From Circinella umbellata (Eukaryota > Mucoromycota > Mucoromycetes > Mucorales > Lichtheimiaceae): a stretch of 64,000 nucleotides of DNA. The DNA lies in assembly GCA_025093555.1 (NCBI GenBank), contig JAIWNF010000013.1, forward strand, positions 620,001 to 684,000, read 5' to 3'. Positions 47,633 through 59,684 of this stretch are shown piece by piece (the first letter of the stretch is position 1; every line of letters starts with the position of its first letter). The translations under genes were made by a program, and so were the position numbers. Under the pieces are notes generated by a model. The model was given only the letters and a program-made list of their open reading frames with translations, was not told where the DNA came from and made no database searches.

Positions 47633-50350
47633 ATGGACAATTCAAAAAAAAACACTCCTGATCATCGAGCATTATATAAAAGAAATAGTATTGGTTCACA
47701 AGAACAATTACGTGAACGACGTGTTGTTCTTGATGAATCTTTACGAAAGAAACATCGTGAACAACTCATTAGCGCTAAAAGATTCCGTCATTTATCACGT
47801 CGAGAAGTAAGAGAAAGCTCAGGTGATGAGATGCCTCCAATCAATGAACACGATGGTAAAGTGTTAGAATATATCTATAAAAAAAACCATAATAATAATT
47901 ATAAGAATAGTAATAGAGAACGAGTATAATAATGATAATAAATGAAAATGTGTTACTATAGAGGATATTGATCCTTATTATCGTTTGACGGAGGAACAAA
48001 TAAAAGCACTTTCAGATGATTTGAAAAGTAATGAGCAAAGTTCTCGTATGGATGCAGCACAATATCTCAGCAAGTATGTGGTTGAACCTTGTCAAGCACT
48101 TATTGATTATATTACGCATGGTGATTGTATTGAATCACTTACGGTATGGATTTTTTCAACAAAATAAGTGAAAATGATAAGAAGAAAATAGCTAATAATG
48201 AGTTATTATTATTAATATTAGAAAATGATGTCCGGTGTAGATTTAGATGAACGTTTACAAGCTGTTCAAACAATTTCTAGTAAATATTTTGTTTTTGTTT
48301 TTTTACTCATACAAAATTTATATTGTACTAATGAAAGAAACAAAATAAAAATACAAACACTTATTATATGTAACTTAGATATTGCTGCTGGTCCTCATGA
48401 TATTTGGGCAAAGTCTATAACAACGGTTCCTTATATGGTTTCATTTTTAGATTCTGAAAATTTGGTAATAATATATTTATAAAGGAAAACTCTTTTTGTA
48501 AATTATTAACATTTCTTTAAAAATATGAATAGAATCTTCGTGAAGCTGCTGCAGGTGCATTGGGTAATATGGCAGCAGAAGATTTGTGTGATCTGACAAC
48601 AGAAGATGATGAAGCACGAACTATGATAAGAAACAATGGAGCAATTCCTCCACTTGTTCGATTATTAGACTCTAATGTATGTTTTTTTTTTCAATTCAGT
48701 TTATCTCGAAACAAGGGATGAATTACTCATACATAGAAAAAATTGACTAATTGTTTTCTGTTTATCCCTCTCACTTTAATTTATTAGGATTCCCGTTTAG
48801 TTCAAACGGCATGTTTTGCACTTGCAAACTTGGCACGTGGAAATGAAAGGCAATTGAATGAATTTATTGTAGCTTCAATTGGAAAGCCATTATTCCGACA
48901 TTTACAAGACAAAACGGTAATATATATATATATATATGATCTAACAAAATGATGTCTTTTTTTCTTACCAAAGTTTTCTGCTCGTTTAACAAACGTACAC
49001 TTTTTTTTTATAATAGCCTGATACAGTAACTGAAGTATGTTGGGTAATGAGTTATCTCACAGCTGGATCACAACCATTTAGGCAACAAGTTATGCAACAA
49101 GGAATTGCAAAGATATTGGTTGGTATAGTTAAGAAAGAATATAGTTACTTTTACAAGCCAATTTTTTAATACATATATACATATTTCTTTTTATATTTGT
49201 TACTAGGTTAGTGAATTACGTAACTTATGTCAACAGGGTCCAGTAGTTCTTCCATTACTACGTACATTAGGAAATCTTTGTGGTGGACCAGATGAATATA
49301 TTGAAATATTACTTGATCAGGATGGATTCCTTTTCACTCTGCTCCTTTTAACTCATTCTGAGCACCGGTAAGTTACCGTATAAATACTTATATTTAGGGG
49401 AAGGTACCGAAGTAATGTTATAGTTATAGACCTAAACTAATCAATATTCAATTTATATTATTATAAGAGTGGTGAAAAAAGAAGCGTTATGGGTTTTATC
49501 GAATATTACTTCATCGTAAGTCAATACATTTTTTTTGTTCTTCTGTGTATTTATGTATATGTTTCCCCCCCCCCAAAAAAAAAAAGATCGGATTCTAACA
49601 ATAATAAACTTGGTAATTTCTATTACTGCATGCATATGTAGACAACGACCGGACATTGTCAAAAAAGTTGTGGACGCAAATGCTATCGCATATCTTACTG
49701 ACATTCTCGTGCAGCATGGTGCATTAGATATCCGTAAAGGGGTAATTTTTTTTAGGTTTTTATAATCAGCAATGTTTTAGTTTAGCCATTGCTGAGCTCT
49801 ATTTTTTTTTTTTGCCTTAAAATTTTTTATATATAGGCTGCCACATGTCTTTTAAACATTGCATATCATGGTGAAAAATATATGTTATTGTTGCCACATC
49901 AACAATTGTTGCCAGGTAATAAAACCCTTTTATTTTGTAATCTTATCTTTCTCTTTCAGTTAAAAACTTATAATTCTATTTCCTTTGTTTATATAAATAT
50001 ATATAAAGCATTTGTTGATTTGGTACAATCCCAAGATCCAGAAGAAATGAGACTCGGACTTTCATATATTGAGATGTTATTGACGCGTGTACCACGAGTA
50101 AGTTTATATATTTTTTTATATGTATAATATTCCATTATAAGCGGAGCGAAGAGAAAAAAGAAAGCAACAAAAAAGAATTACATAGAATGGCTCACAGTTT
50201 TTCCAGGGAAATGAGGTGCTTCAAGTAACACCAAGATGTCTTGAAGTCCTAGGGGCTGTTAACCCAGCTCCAGATCCAGAACTTTATACATTTGCCAATA
50301 ATCTTGTGGATAAGTTTTATGAAGAATCTCCTGGATTAGAAAGCTTTTAA
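47633..50350 (+). CDS. importin-alpha-like ARM-repeat protein
   Basis: Thirteen exons with 12 short introns give 514 residues in one frame. Residues about 25-60 (ERRVVLDESLRKKHREQLIS) resemble an importin-beta-binding helix, followed by about nine ARM repeats. Examples are REAAAGALGNMA, QTACFALANLARG, TEVCWVMSYLTAG, KKEALWVLSNIT and RKGAATCLLNIAYHG. Classical importin-alpha repeats carry W-x-x-x-N pairs that bind nuclear localisation signals. Here only KKEALWVLSN keeps both, while others have F, C or Y at these positions. It may be a divergent transport adaptor or a TMCO6-like protein rather than the main nuclear import receptor. It ends SPGLESF with no obvious Cse1-binding tail. The start is the ATG at the head of the basic N-terminus. 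Confidence 0.86.
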
Positions 50351-52526
50351 CACAAAAAGAAAAGTAATATGCTTATGCGACATGGAATAAATTAAAATAT
50401 TTCTTCTTATGATTATTACAAATTTTTAAATAAAAAAAGAGGGGTTGGACCGCAAAACAAAAACAACTCCGTTTGATAATTTAAGATTAAATAGAGACTT
50501 GCATTAATACAATTTATTTAAGCTTCCATTGTAAAAAAAAAAAAGTGTGTGAAACGAAGTACAAAAAAATAGAGGTTTGCAAAACGCACAAAGAAAAGTT
50601 CTTTAAATCTAGCGTATCTTTTGATTGTTCGTTTGAAATACATGTGTGATTTATAGACTATTGAGTACGCTTATTCTTTTAACCATACTATACTGAAAAA
50701 AAAATACATGGTGTTATAGATACTGAATATAATGGGAAGAAGAAAAGTTGATATCTAATTCTATTTTTTGATTCAAATTAGTGTATTCTATGTAAATCAG
50801 TTATATATTAATGTTGTTATATCTATTACTTATTTTTACTGTCTTCTAAGTGTGTAGTAACAGTCTAATTCCTTTTACATAGTGAGAAAATTGCATATCA
50901 ATACTAATGTACTTGTCAGAGCTGTAATGACGGTTGGTAACCGAATTATATTTTGTTATTTTGGACCAATATGACTCATCCTCACCCATATTACTTTCAC
51001 ATCGTTCATCAAACTAAACTAAATCGATGAAAGAATACGAAGCATAAAAAAGATGAATAATATAAGTAACTGATCCTTTACATTTTTTTTTTTTTTGGTT
51101 TCTAAAGCAGTCTCATACTATAGTTCTAGAGGACTCAAATTATTATTCAACTTTTATAAAGAAAAGTTGATGATATGTAGATCATCGATTGATATACATC
51201 TACATGTGTAAATATAACGAGCCAAACAAGAATAAGTATGATATCATATCATTAGCAGAACCTTACAGATGCCATCAGATTTATACTCACATTCAAGCAC
51301 ACTATTGCATTCCTGGCGAATAGCTCTTTCTTACTTATCTATTCAAAGATATATATTTATACGTATGTAACATTTAAAGTATAATAATAATGGTATTGTC
51401 ATATGAAAACACATATTTGCCAAGCTACGCCGAGCCTTATAGAAAGTTCAATCCATTCATTAGCAAAAAAAAGATAAAATTCAACTTCCTCCTTGCTGTA
51501 TTTCAAAAAAAAATAAAAAGACAAGAAAACCCCACGCATACGAGCCGAGGTAAAAAGCCATTGTGACACAAATATAATTTAGTTGTGGATTAATTCCATT
51601 GAACAAGCAATGGAATCAAAAAATGAGAGATAAAGAGCAGTATATTAATCATATTTCTTTTTTTCAAAAAAAGGAATGAATGAAAGGAGAAGAGTAAAAA
51701 TTTCAAGAAAAAAGGACAGGAGAGAATGATTCCAATATAAGATTCAAAAATATGGAATAATAAGCAGTGGTGAAAAAGCGGAAGAGGTGAAGAGAGATAT
51801 AGAGAGAGAGCGAGAGTGAGAGAGATACAAAAGGGGGATGAGAGCAATAAAAAAAAAAGAAGAGGTTCAAAAAAAGTAAGAGGGGAAAGAAATAAAGAAT
51901 ATTAATAATAAATGAATAATAAAGGAAAGAATTGATAAAGTAAAGGACTCAACCTTCAACTAAATCTTAATAATAATTATAATAAAATTCGAGATTTCGA
52001 TTCTGTTTTGTTTTTTAAAAGAGGCGGGAAAGAAGAAATATATAAAATGTGGATGAAAGATGTAATGGATCGTAAAAATAATAATAATAATGAGTGTTGT
52101 TTTGGACAATAGTATACTATATAAGTAAGGTGTTCGTTTTGTTCATTTGTTCGTTCGTCGTTCGTAACGTGTTCGTTCAATTCGTTCGTTCGTCGTCATA
52201 TGTTATATAGATAAAATAAAAAAGTAAGAGAAAGAAAAAAGAAAGATATTGATATAGATATAATAGAAAGTAAAAGTTTGTTTTGAATAGTAAAATAGTT
52301 GTTTGTTTCTTGTCGTTAAGAGAGAGAAAAGGAGAGAGAAAGTAAAAGTTGTAATGTTGTTGTTGTTGATTATATTTTGATTTTGTTTAATAAAGAATTG
52401 TTGGTTTGTTGATTAAATATTGTTGTTGCATTGTTGATTTAGTTTGAAAACATCCAGATTTTTGTTCGTTTAATGCAATACAAATTTGTTAAACTAAATA
52501 TCAAATGATAAATATCCATGTGTCAG
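50351..52526. other. convergent intergenic region
   Basis: 2.2 kb between converging stops. It holds a GA-rich patch (51795-51825) and a TTCG-rich patch (52133-52196). I see no gene. Confidence 0.55.
52133..52196. repeat. degenerate TTCG tandem repeat
   Basis: Repeated GTTCGTTC and TTCGTCG units over about 60 bp, imperfect. It lies about 330 bp beyond the Urc4 stop. Confidence 0.8.
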
Positions 52527-54445
52527 TTAAAAAAACCATCCCTTTTACAGGCTTCCCGCCCTTCTTTCTATTATTGTTCTATATATATTTTTTGCTCTTA
52601 CCTTGACAATAATCGGTGGTTCTTGTGTATTGGGACGAGAAATCTCAGCAAGTTCACGGCCAGCCTATTTGTTTTTTTTTGTGAAGTTAGCAACCAAAAA
52701 GAAAAAAAAAACATTTCAAGCCATTAGGAAATACATTTGTCAATTATTTTTTTAAAAAAAAACTTACAGCCCAAGTGGCACCGTCCATAACACGTGTTAA
52801 TGTAAGCTTGTTTCTGTTCAATCGTAAAACGTCACGCACGCGTTCCGCAACAATATCCAGATAAGCTGTAGTCAATGCGCGCCACTCGATAATCACTGGA
52901 TCATTCATTTCAAACATGGGAGCAACTTCAATCTTGGGTTGACCAGGTAAAAGAGAATTCTTGTGATAATTCTCAATACCACGAGCATATTCATGCTGCT
53001 TCAATGTCAAAAGTCCAGTATCAATCAACAAACCAGCTAATAATTTTTTTCTCGTCAATATACGTATAAAAATTTCATTTTCATTTTTCCTTTTTTTCGA
53101 TTCACCGATTCCTTCATTCCGTTTCCGCGTTTTTCTCCCTCCCCCCATCCAAAAAAAAATAATCTTTCCCGTCCCCAGGGTATCCACACGGAGCAATAAA
53201 TAAATAAACAAATCAAACAAAAAAAAAGGCTTACCATTTCGGAATTCGGGTAAAGGTGTCAACAATTCAGTACCTTCAATGGTAGCACCTAACAAACGTT
53301 CCATAGGTTCAATGATGGAATAGACAAGCCATTGCGACATCTTGTGGAACGGAACGTAATGATCTGGCGATTGGGGGTTGTTGAATTGGGTGGCAGTGGA
53401 TGGATAGACATCACCAAGGTCAGGGATCCCGCCCCTACCATCAGCGCGGTCAGTCACAAACAATTCACCCATTGTTAAAACAACAGGCCAAAGGGTCTCC
53501 AAACGTATCAACGCACCCTTCTTGGTCTTAATAGTATCTTTATGCTCCAAGAGAAAATCTAATTTACAAACAAACAAACATCTGAATTTTTAGCTTTTCT
53601 GACATTTTGCTAACCTGACCAGTATTTGTTAATATGTCTTACCCATGAGGTTGCCAGGACGTGGGACAGGCCCAGTCTGCTGGAAAAAATCGGCATGTTC
53701 TTGTAATACTTGACCTAGATTTCGCAAGAGTTCAAGACGGTCATCAAGTCCGATCAGAGCGTTACATTCTTGATCAACTTGGAATCCTTTTTGAAGAGTA
53801 TCCATTGACAAGTTTATTAAAGCCTCAGCTGAAAATAATAAATTTAATTTTGTTCAGTTTATTTTTATTTCCCATCCTTTTCCTTAAACAGACACGATTT
53901 TTTTTTGGTATATTTATTTTTCTTCCCAAATAAAAGCACACACACGCATATATATACTTACAGTCAACTCGATGAGGCTGGTTAACATCACTCGAAAATG
54001 CACCATCTGTGAATAATTCCAACACTGCGACAGCGATACCTTCAGCTCTCTTGTAAGTTCTTCCAGTTGCTTTTTCGCGGAACGACCAGACATGATCAGC
54101 ATCCGTATCCAACAAAACACCAACGACAAATAAGTCCAGAACCCGTCTGGTCTGTTCTGTCGCGTCAAATCCTAGACTCGACCAAGAGTTTAAAAGGTGT
54201 TGGATACGAGGACGTCCGGTTTCGAAATGACGCCAGATGCCATGGACCGGCATTGAAGAGGGATTATCAAAATCACGCTTGATCAGAGCCACCACAAATT
54301 GTACAACATCTTGCAATTTCGACGGGTCAACATCGAAATGGCTCAGACCATTGCGTGCACCGGCATCTTTTACACGAAAACAACTTTCACGCACGGCTCG
54401 TAGAGTCAACAAATATTCATTGGAAGCGTCAGGCGTTGGCACCAT
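52527..54445 (-). CDS. URC4: uracil catabolism protein Urc4 (DUF1688)
   Basis: Family implicated in the fungal URC pathway of uracil degradation; its biochemical step is not known to me. Exons 54445-53962, 53828-53643, 53558-53235, 53036-52768, 52664-52602 and a 15-nt last exon 52541-52527 give 446 residues. Family features are the YLLTLRAVRE start, the SSMPVHGIWRHFETGRPRIQ block, GRGGIPDLGDVYPST, DHYVPFHKMSQWLVYSIIEP and IIEWRALTTAYLD. The C-terminus TRVMDGATWAAGRELAEISR is also typical. The tiny last exon is the least certain part; reading through the last intron gives an alternative end near 52545. The start ATG begins the conserved domain; an upstream in-frame ATG would add only Asn/Lys-rich leader. 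Confidence 0.93.
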
Positions 54446-56022
54446 GATGTATTTATTATGTGAAGAGATAAAAGGAAGAAATACAATTTTGTTGTTGTGG
54501 TTGTTTTGTTGCTTTTGACAAGAAAGGTAGCAGGATTCGAGATAATTTATATATATCAATATATATAAATTACCACTGTTGATCTTGCTATTATTGTTTT
54601 GTTGTTATATATATATATCAAAAAAAAAAAGGAACAACCTTCTTTTTATAATAATACTATTGTGTGTAAAGAGAGAAAGAGGGGGAAAGAAAAGTTTAGG
54701 GAAAAAAAGAAAGAGGTATATGAGTATAAAAAAAATTAGGAAAATGAAAAGAAATGAAAAAAAAAGAAAAAGAAGTAGGAATAGAAATAAGTGAAAAAAA
54801 AGATGGAAGAAAAGAGGAAGTCGTTGAGGATGGGGGCACTGGCCTCAATTAAATGAAACACTCTAAGAGCAAAGGGAGTTTGCGGACAGTTTGCAGATCA
54901 TTGCTTAATTCGTCTTCGTTTTGTCGATCCGTACCGTAAATGGTTGTATAACTCTCTTTTTTTTTATGCTCATTTTACTGTTTGTTTCCATTCGATCCAC
55001 TATTTATCACCTGTGACTAAAAGTTTACTCTCTGATCAACTTAAACTTTCTTTTGATTTCTCCCTTTCTCTTTTATTTTTATTTTTTGCTTTTCTTGTTA
55101 AATGTATTGTGTCTTGTGTACAACCAAGGAAAAATAAAACAACTTTTTTTTATTTTTCGTTTTCAAAATCTATTTTAGTAACCATAACAACTCAAAAAAC
55201 AACATTTCGTGTGACCAAAAAAGAAAAAAAGAGTCAAAAATTTTGTTGCCATGGTTACTCTAGTCCATAATTTGAACAATTTATCTAAAGTTTCATCATG
55301 AATCACTTGTTTTGGAGAAGATCAACTACCCATCGTACGATTTTTAACTATCCCACATATTCATTCGGGTGAGTAAATTGGATAGGCGAATACAAAGTTT
55401 CCCGATGCAGGGTGATGAGTTTATTTATTGTTCGGGTTATAATGATTGACAGTCAGAAAAAAAAATAACTATAGATTTGTATATTAAAAGCAGAGGGAGA
55501 GAAAAAGTGAGGCAAAATTTTTTTGTTATTACAAAACCCTTATTGCAAATCATTACCATTTAAATCAATATTGAAATTATTTATTGGCATTTTTTTCTAT
55601 AACATTGTGCAACTTACTATTATCCATATATAAACATACTACACACAGTTCTTTCCTCTTGTGTTCAATTGATAAACAATAAGACTTGTTGTTCGGAAAA
55701 CGGCATAAACCTTTGTTGCAGCCAATCATTTGTACTTCATGGCAAAACTATTTAACAGCTTTTTATAATATAACGGGTAGGTTTAAAAAGAGAAGTGCAA
55801 GTGGTTAAATATATGTAATGTGTGCAACGTCATCTCCAATTTTTGATCCAGTAGTAAGCGGTATCTGTATAGAGAGAGAGAGAGGGAGAGGGAGAGAACT
55901 TGAATGAAATATGGCGCAATCCTATCTCATAATTATTCACACGCTGGTTTCTTTTCTATACCTACACCAAAACTTGTTTATATTTCTTTTTATACAACTT
56001 TTAAACAAAGTAACATCATAAA
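54446..56022. promoter_or_regulatory. divergent intergenic region of URC4 and the isochorismatase-family gene
   Basis: 1.6 kb between divergent starts. The URC4 side is purine-rich on the plus strand (54650-54810). A GA tract at 55871-55897 lies about 125 nt upstream of the other start. The frame at 54944-55270 is T-rich with no motif and is not counted as a gene. Confidence 0.5.
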
Positions 56023-57217
56023 ATGTCCTTGACTAGAAAAATTGCAAAGATTGCTCCTCAGTCATCCGCCTTATTCGTTTGTGATATTCAAGAACGTTTC
56101 AAGGGTGTTATTTGGCAATTCCCTTCGGTTATTACAGTTGCCAACAAAATGGTAAAACCCCCATTTCTATCTTATCACACGCACAAAATGACACTTTTAC
56201 TAATTCAAAAAAACGCGTACTTTTGACACTATATAGCTCAAGGTTAGCAAGCACCTTGATATTCCTATTGTTGTTACCGAACAATATCCTAAGGGTAAAT
56301 ATACTCTTATATCCATGTATATAACACTTAAAAGTAGATATTAGAATATATACTGAACTCTTTTATTTCTTGTATGTGAAAAATAGCTTTTGGCCCTACT
56401 GTGCAGGAACTTGACATTTCGGATTCCGCTTTGACGATGAGTAAGACTAAATTCAGTATGTTCCTTCCAGAAGTTGAAACCGTACTTAAGAAGAACAACA
56501 CAAAATCTGTTATTCTTGTTGGCATTGAGGTATACAATCACTGTTTTATTAATTTATTGTTATTTTTATTATTGCTGGTGTTCTTCTTTATGGATTACTT
56601 GTCGTGGAAACAAAATGACATGACAAAATCGTTTGACTATGTATATAAAATATACCTGTGGGAATATTACTCAATCTCGGGTTTGTGTAATATGATTTAT
56701 CATTATTTTAGAGTCACGTGTGTGTCCTTCAAACTGCATTGGATCTCCTTGAAAACAATTATGATGTCCATGTCCTTGCTGACGGTGTTTCTTCCCAAAA
56801 CCATTCTGAAATTGGTATTGCTCTCCAAGTAAGTTTTCTTCTTCTTTTGTATGTGGATAAGGGTTAAAAAGATACTATAGTCAGAGAGAGAATTAGGAAG
56901 AAGGGGTTAAGGGGAAAAAAGAAACAATCTGACAATGAGGGTAATGAGGATAATGAGGAAGCGAAAAAAAAAATGGATATCCACGTTGTTTGTCCACTTT
57001 TAGTTAACCGAGACCTTTTTTTTTCGTGTTATTATAGCGTATGCGCTCGGCAGGTGCAACCATCACTACCTCAGAATCTATTATGTTCCAATTAGTTTCT
57101 GATTCCAAACATGAAAAGTTCAAGGGTATTAGTGCCTTAGTAAAGGAATATATGGAGGCTGGAAAAGTTAATCAAATTCTTCAAAAAGTGGGTGGTGGTA
57201 ATGCCTCTAACTTGTAA
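56023..57217 (+). CDS. isochorismatase-family hydrolase (ISOC1/ISOC2-like)
   Basis: Cysteine hydrolase of the isochorismatase-like fold; substrate unknown. Exons 56023-56151, 56237-56294, 56387-56529, 56712-56828 and 57038-57217 give 208 residues, the usual size for the ISOC group. The catalytic triad is visible: Asp21 in [10 protein letters not shown], Lys82 or Lys84 in MSKTKFSMF, and Cys114 in [11 protein letters not shown]. The segments VTEQYPKAFGPT and LADGVSSQN are also typical. The closest type is the ISOC1/2 group rather than bacterial RutB. The start has MSLTRK directly before the first strand. URC4 is divergent upstream. Confidence 0.94.
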
Positions 57218-59684
57218 ATTTACTATGATGGAGCCACGAATATGTACAAAAAGACATCCCCCCTTCCGAACAAAAAAAAAAGCCTCATTTAACTGCAATG
57301 GATTATATGTGTGTTTATAATAATAACAATAAAAAACTCGTATATATATTTTTTTTCAGAACGTGCTAATAATACTATAACAACTTCTCATTGATATACT
57401 TGGTAGCGAAAAAGAAAGTTAATGATACGTATGTTTTTTTTAAAATCTCATGTTTACATATTTGTCGATCCTCAGCATATCTTATTATAATAGAAAGCTT
57501 TAAATATATCAAAACATTGATCAATGTATAAATACTATTTCTGGTTCATGGAATTACCCACTATTTTTATTGTTGTTCTGATAGTAATTAATATAAATAA
57601 TCAAATGTTAAAACTGAATATATGCTTTATCTTCAAGTATCGAGCATACAACCTTTTTTTTACAACTTGTTTTTTTGTCTATCATAGATTCTGTGCTACA
57701 TATAACATATTCATTGTTCTCAATAATATCTTTTTATTGTAAGTTTACACTAACAATAGTAGTACATCATTACCATACGTGGCTAAAGATGTACGTAACA
57801 CGCTGTACTTTGTACAGAGCCGAGAATTCATTAACAAAAAAGGATTATTGACCTTATTGTTCCTGCAGAACCCTTCTTCTTGTGTGATAGAAATAGTCAT
57901 TAGAAAAAGTGGCGAAGTTACCGTGACGCCTTGCTTCGTCTTAATTATCATACATACGTAATATACACGTACTATTTGTATTACAACACCAATAAGGACT
58001 CTAACACTCCTAATTAATAGCTGTCAATGATTATATTAGGTGATCCATGATAATGAAAAAGGAGACATCACCATACATTACAACAATACAACATCACATA
58101 TCTCTTGTTTTTCCTTCCCCTTGGTATTTGATTGCTTAAACTCTACTACAAACAAGAAAGAATAGCTGAATATTATTATTTTTACAACACAAACGATTAA
58201 TCAAGTGTCATTATTGTTATTAATACATATTTTTAATACTACATGTGTTATTTTCTCCTTTTTCTTATATCACATGATAGCAGTTACTGAGCTGTTCAGC
58301 AGAAAAGAACTATATAGAAATACTATTATGTAATATGCTGACCATAATAATATATAAGTTTATTTGATATAAAAAAACATTCAAACATGTTGATTGCTAA
58401 TATATATATATAAACTGTGTTGTTTATTAAATATCTAAATAATCATTAACAAAGATAAAAAAGTCATTTGTACCTACATATTTTTTTGTTTACGTACTGG
58501 GAATCTTTACACATATTCTCTTTTAGCTCATAAAAATAAATAAAGCGCCTAGATTTAATGATGATCTTTCCCTTATATAAATTGATTTTCAAAGAAAAGT
58601 AAATGCATCAGAAACAGGAAATTAACATATTGATGGGTCATGAGATAAAATCAGAAAACGAATAAGAGCGCGTTTTTTATTATTTGTGTAGCTTTATAAT
58701 AATGTTTAAACTCTCTCCTAGAACTTATTCTTGTATTAACAGTAGAAAGGGGTCATTATTATAATAGGTATTAATTTATTATTGACGATAATAGTCGTCA
58801 CCATATTCTTTCTCTTGATTAATGTTATTATGATTTGATACTTTTATTTGTTGATCACGGAGTTTTAGGAATCCGTGTCATATACCTAATCATGTATAAA
58901 TTGAAATAACTATTATAATTTAACCGAGAAGACACTAAACAAGAAAGATCACACCAAGTACCAATATAATGTACACGGAGAGCGTGCCGAATTTGGTACA
59001 GGCTACTGTATTATAAAATTATATTGATGAGCCATATTGTTGGAACCATATAATTTATTGATGGATACTATATAAATGTATCCTATATGATGGTGATATA
59101 TATAAAACAAATTACGCTTGAACTACTCACTATTTGTTTAATATAAGACTCGGAAAGTTGTAATAATAAAAATATTGAATTGAATAGCCATATATTTTGT
59201 GAATCAACCAGCTCTCTTGTAATATTATATGGTTTGTTAATGTTATGTAATACTGAAAACCGTTTTTTTTTCCATCTATTGCTGCAGGTGTAAATTGGAT
59301 TGTTCTACATTACGTATCAATTGAAAAATGTCAAAAGATTAATCTATGCAGATTCCCGCGGATGATGATAGGCCCGCGTGGTCGCACGTTTCGGAGAAGC
59401 ATAGCACTAGCAATATTGTATACACATACACCTGCTTGCGTGTACTATTTGTGTGATTGTTTCCCTCTGATCTATCACTTTCACCTAAATTCGCTCATCA
59501 TATAATAATAACTTGAAATACTCATGTATAAAAAAAACAGGTCAATTTTTCGTTCTTCAATACATGCATAATATTGAAAGAATTGGAAAAACAAATAATG
59601 ACATTGATATTTCGGAAAATTCTCCTTCTTTCTTTTCTTTTCTTTTCTTTTCCTTTCATCCATTTTTAAAAAATAAATAAAAAA
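57218..59684. other. intergenic region
   Basis: 2.5 kb between two plus-strand genes. No supported gene. The last 60 bp before the sulfite oxidase ATG are a strong pyrimidine tract (TTCTTTCTTTTCTTTTCTTT). Confidence 0.55.

Noticed and set aside
53055..53237. 60-codon minus-strand frame inside URC4
   Set aside because: Lies in the intron between URC4 exons 3 and 4; the conserved domain continues on either side.
54944..55270. 108-codon plus-strand frame between URC4 and the hydrolase gene
   Set aside because: Phe/Leu/Ser-rich from T-rich DNA with no domain or splice support.
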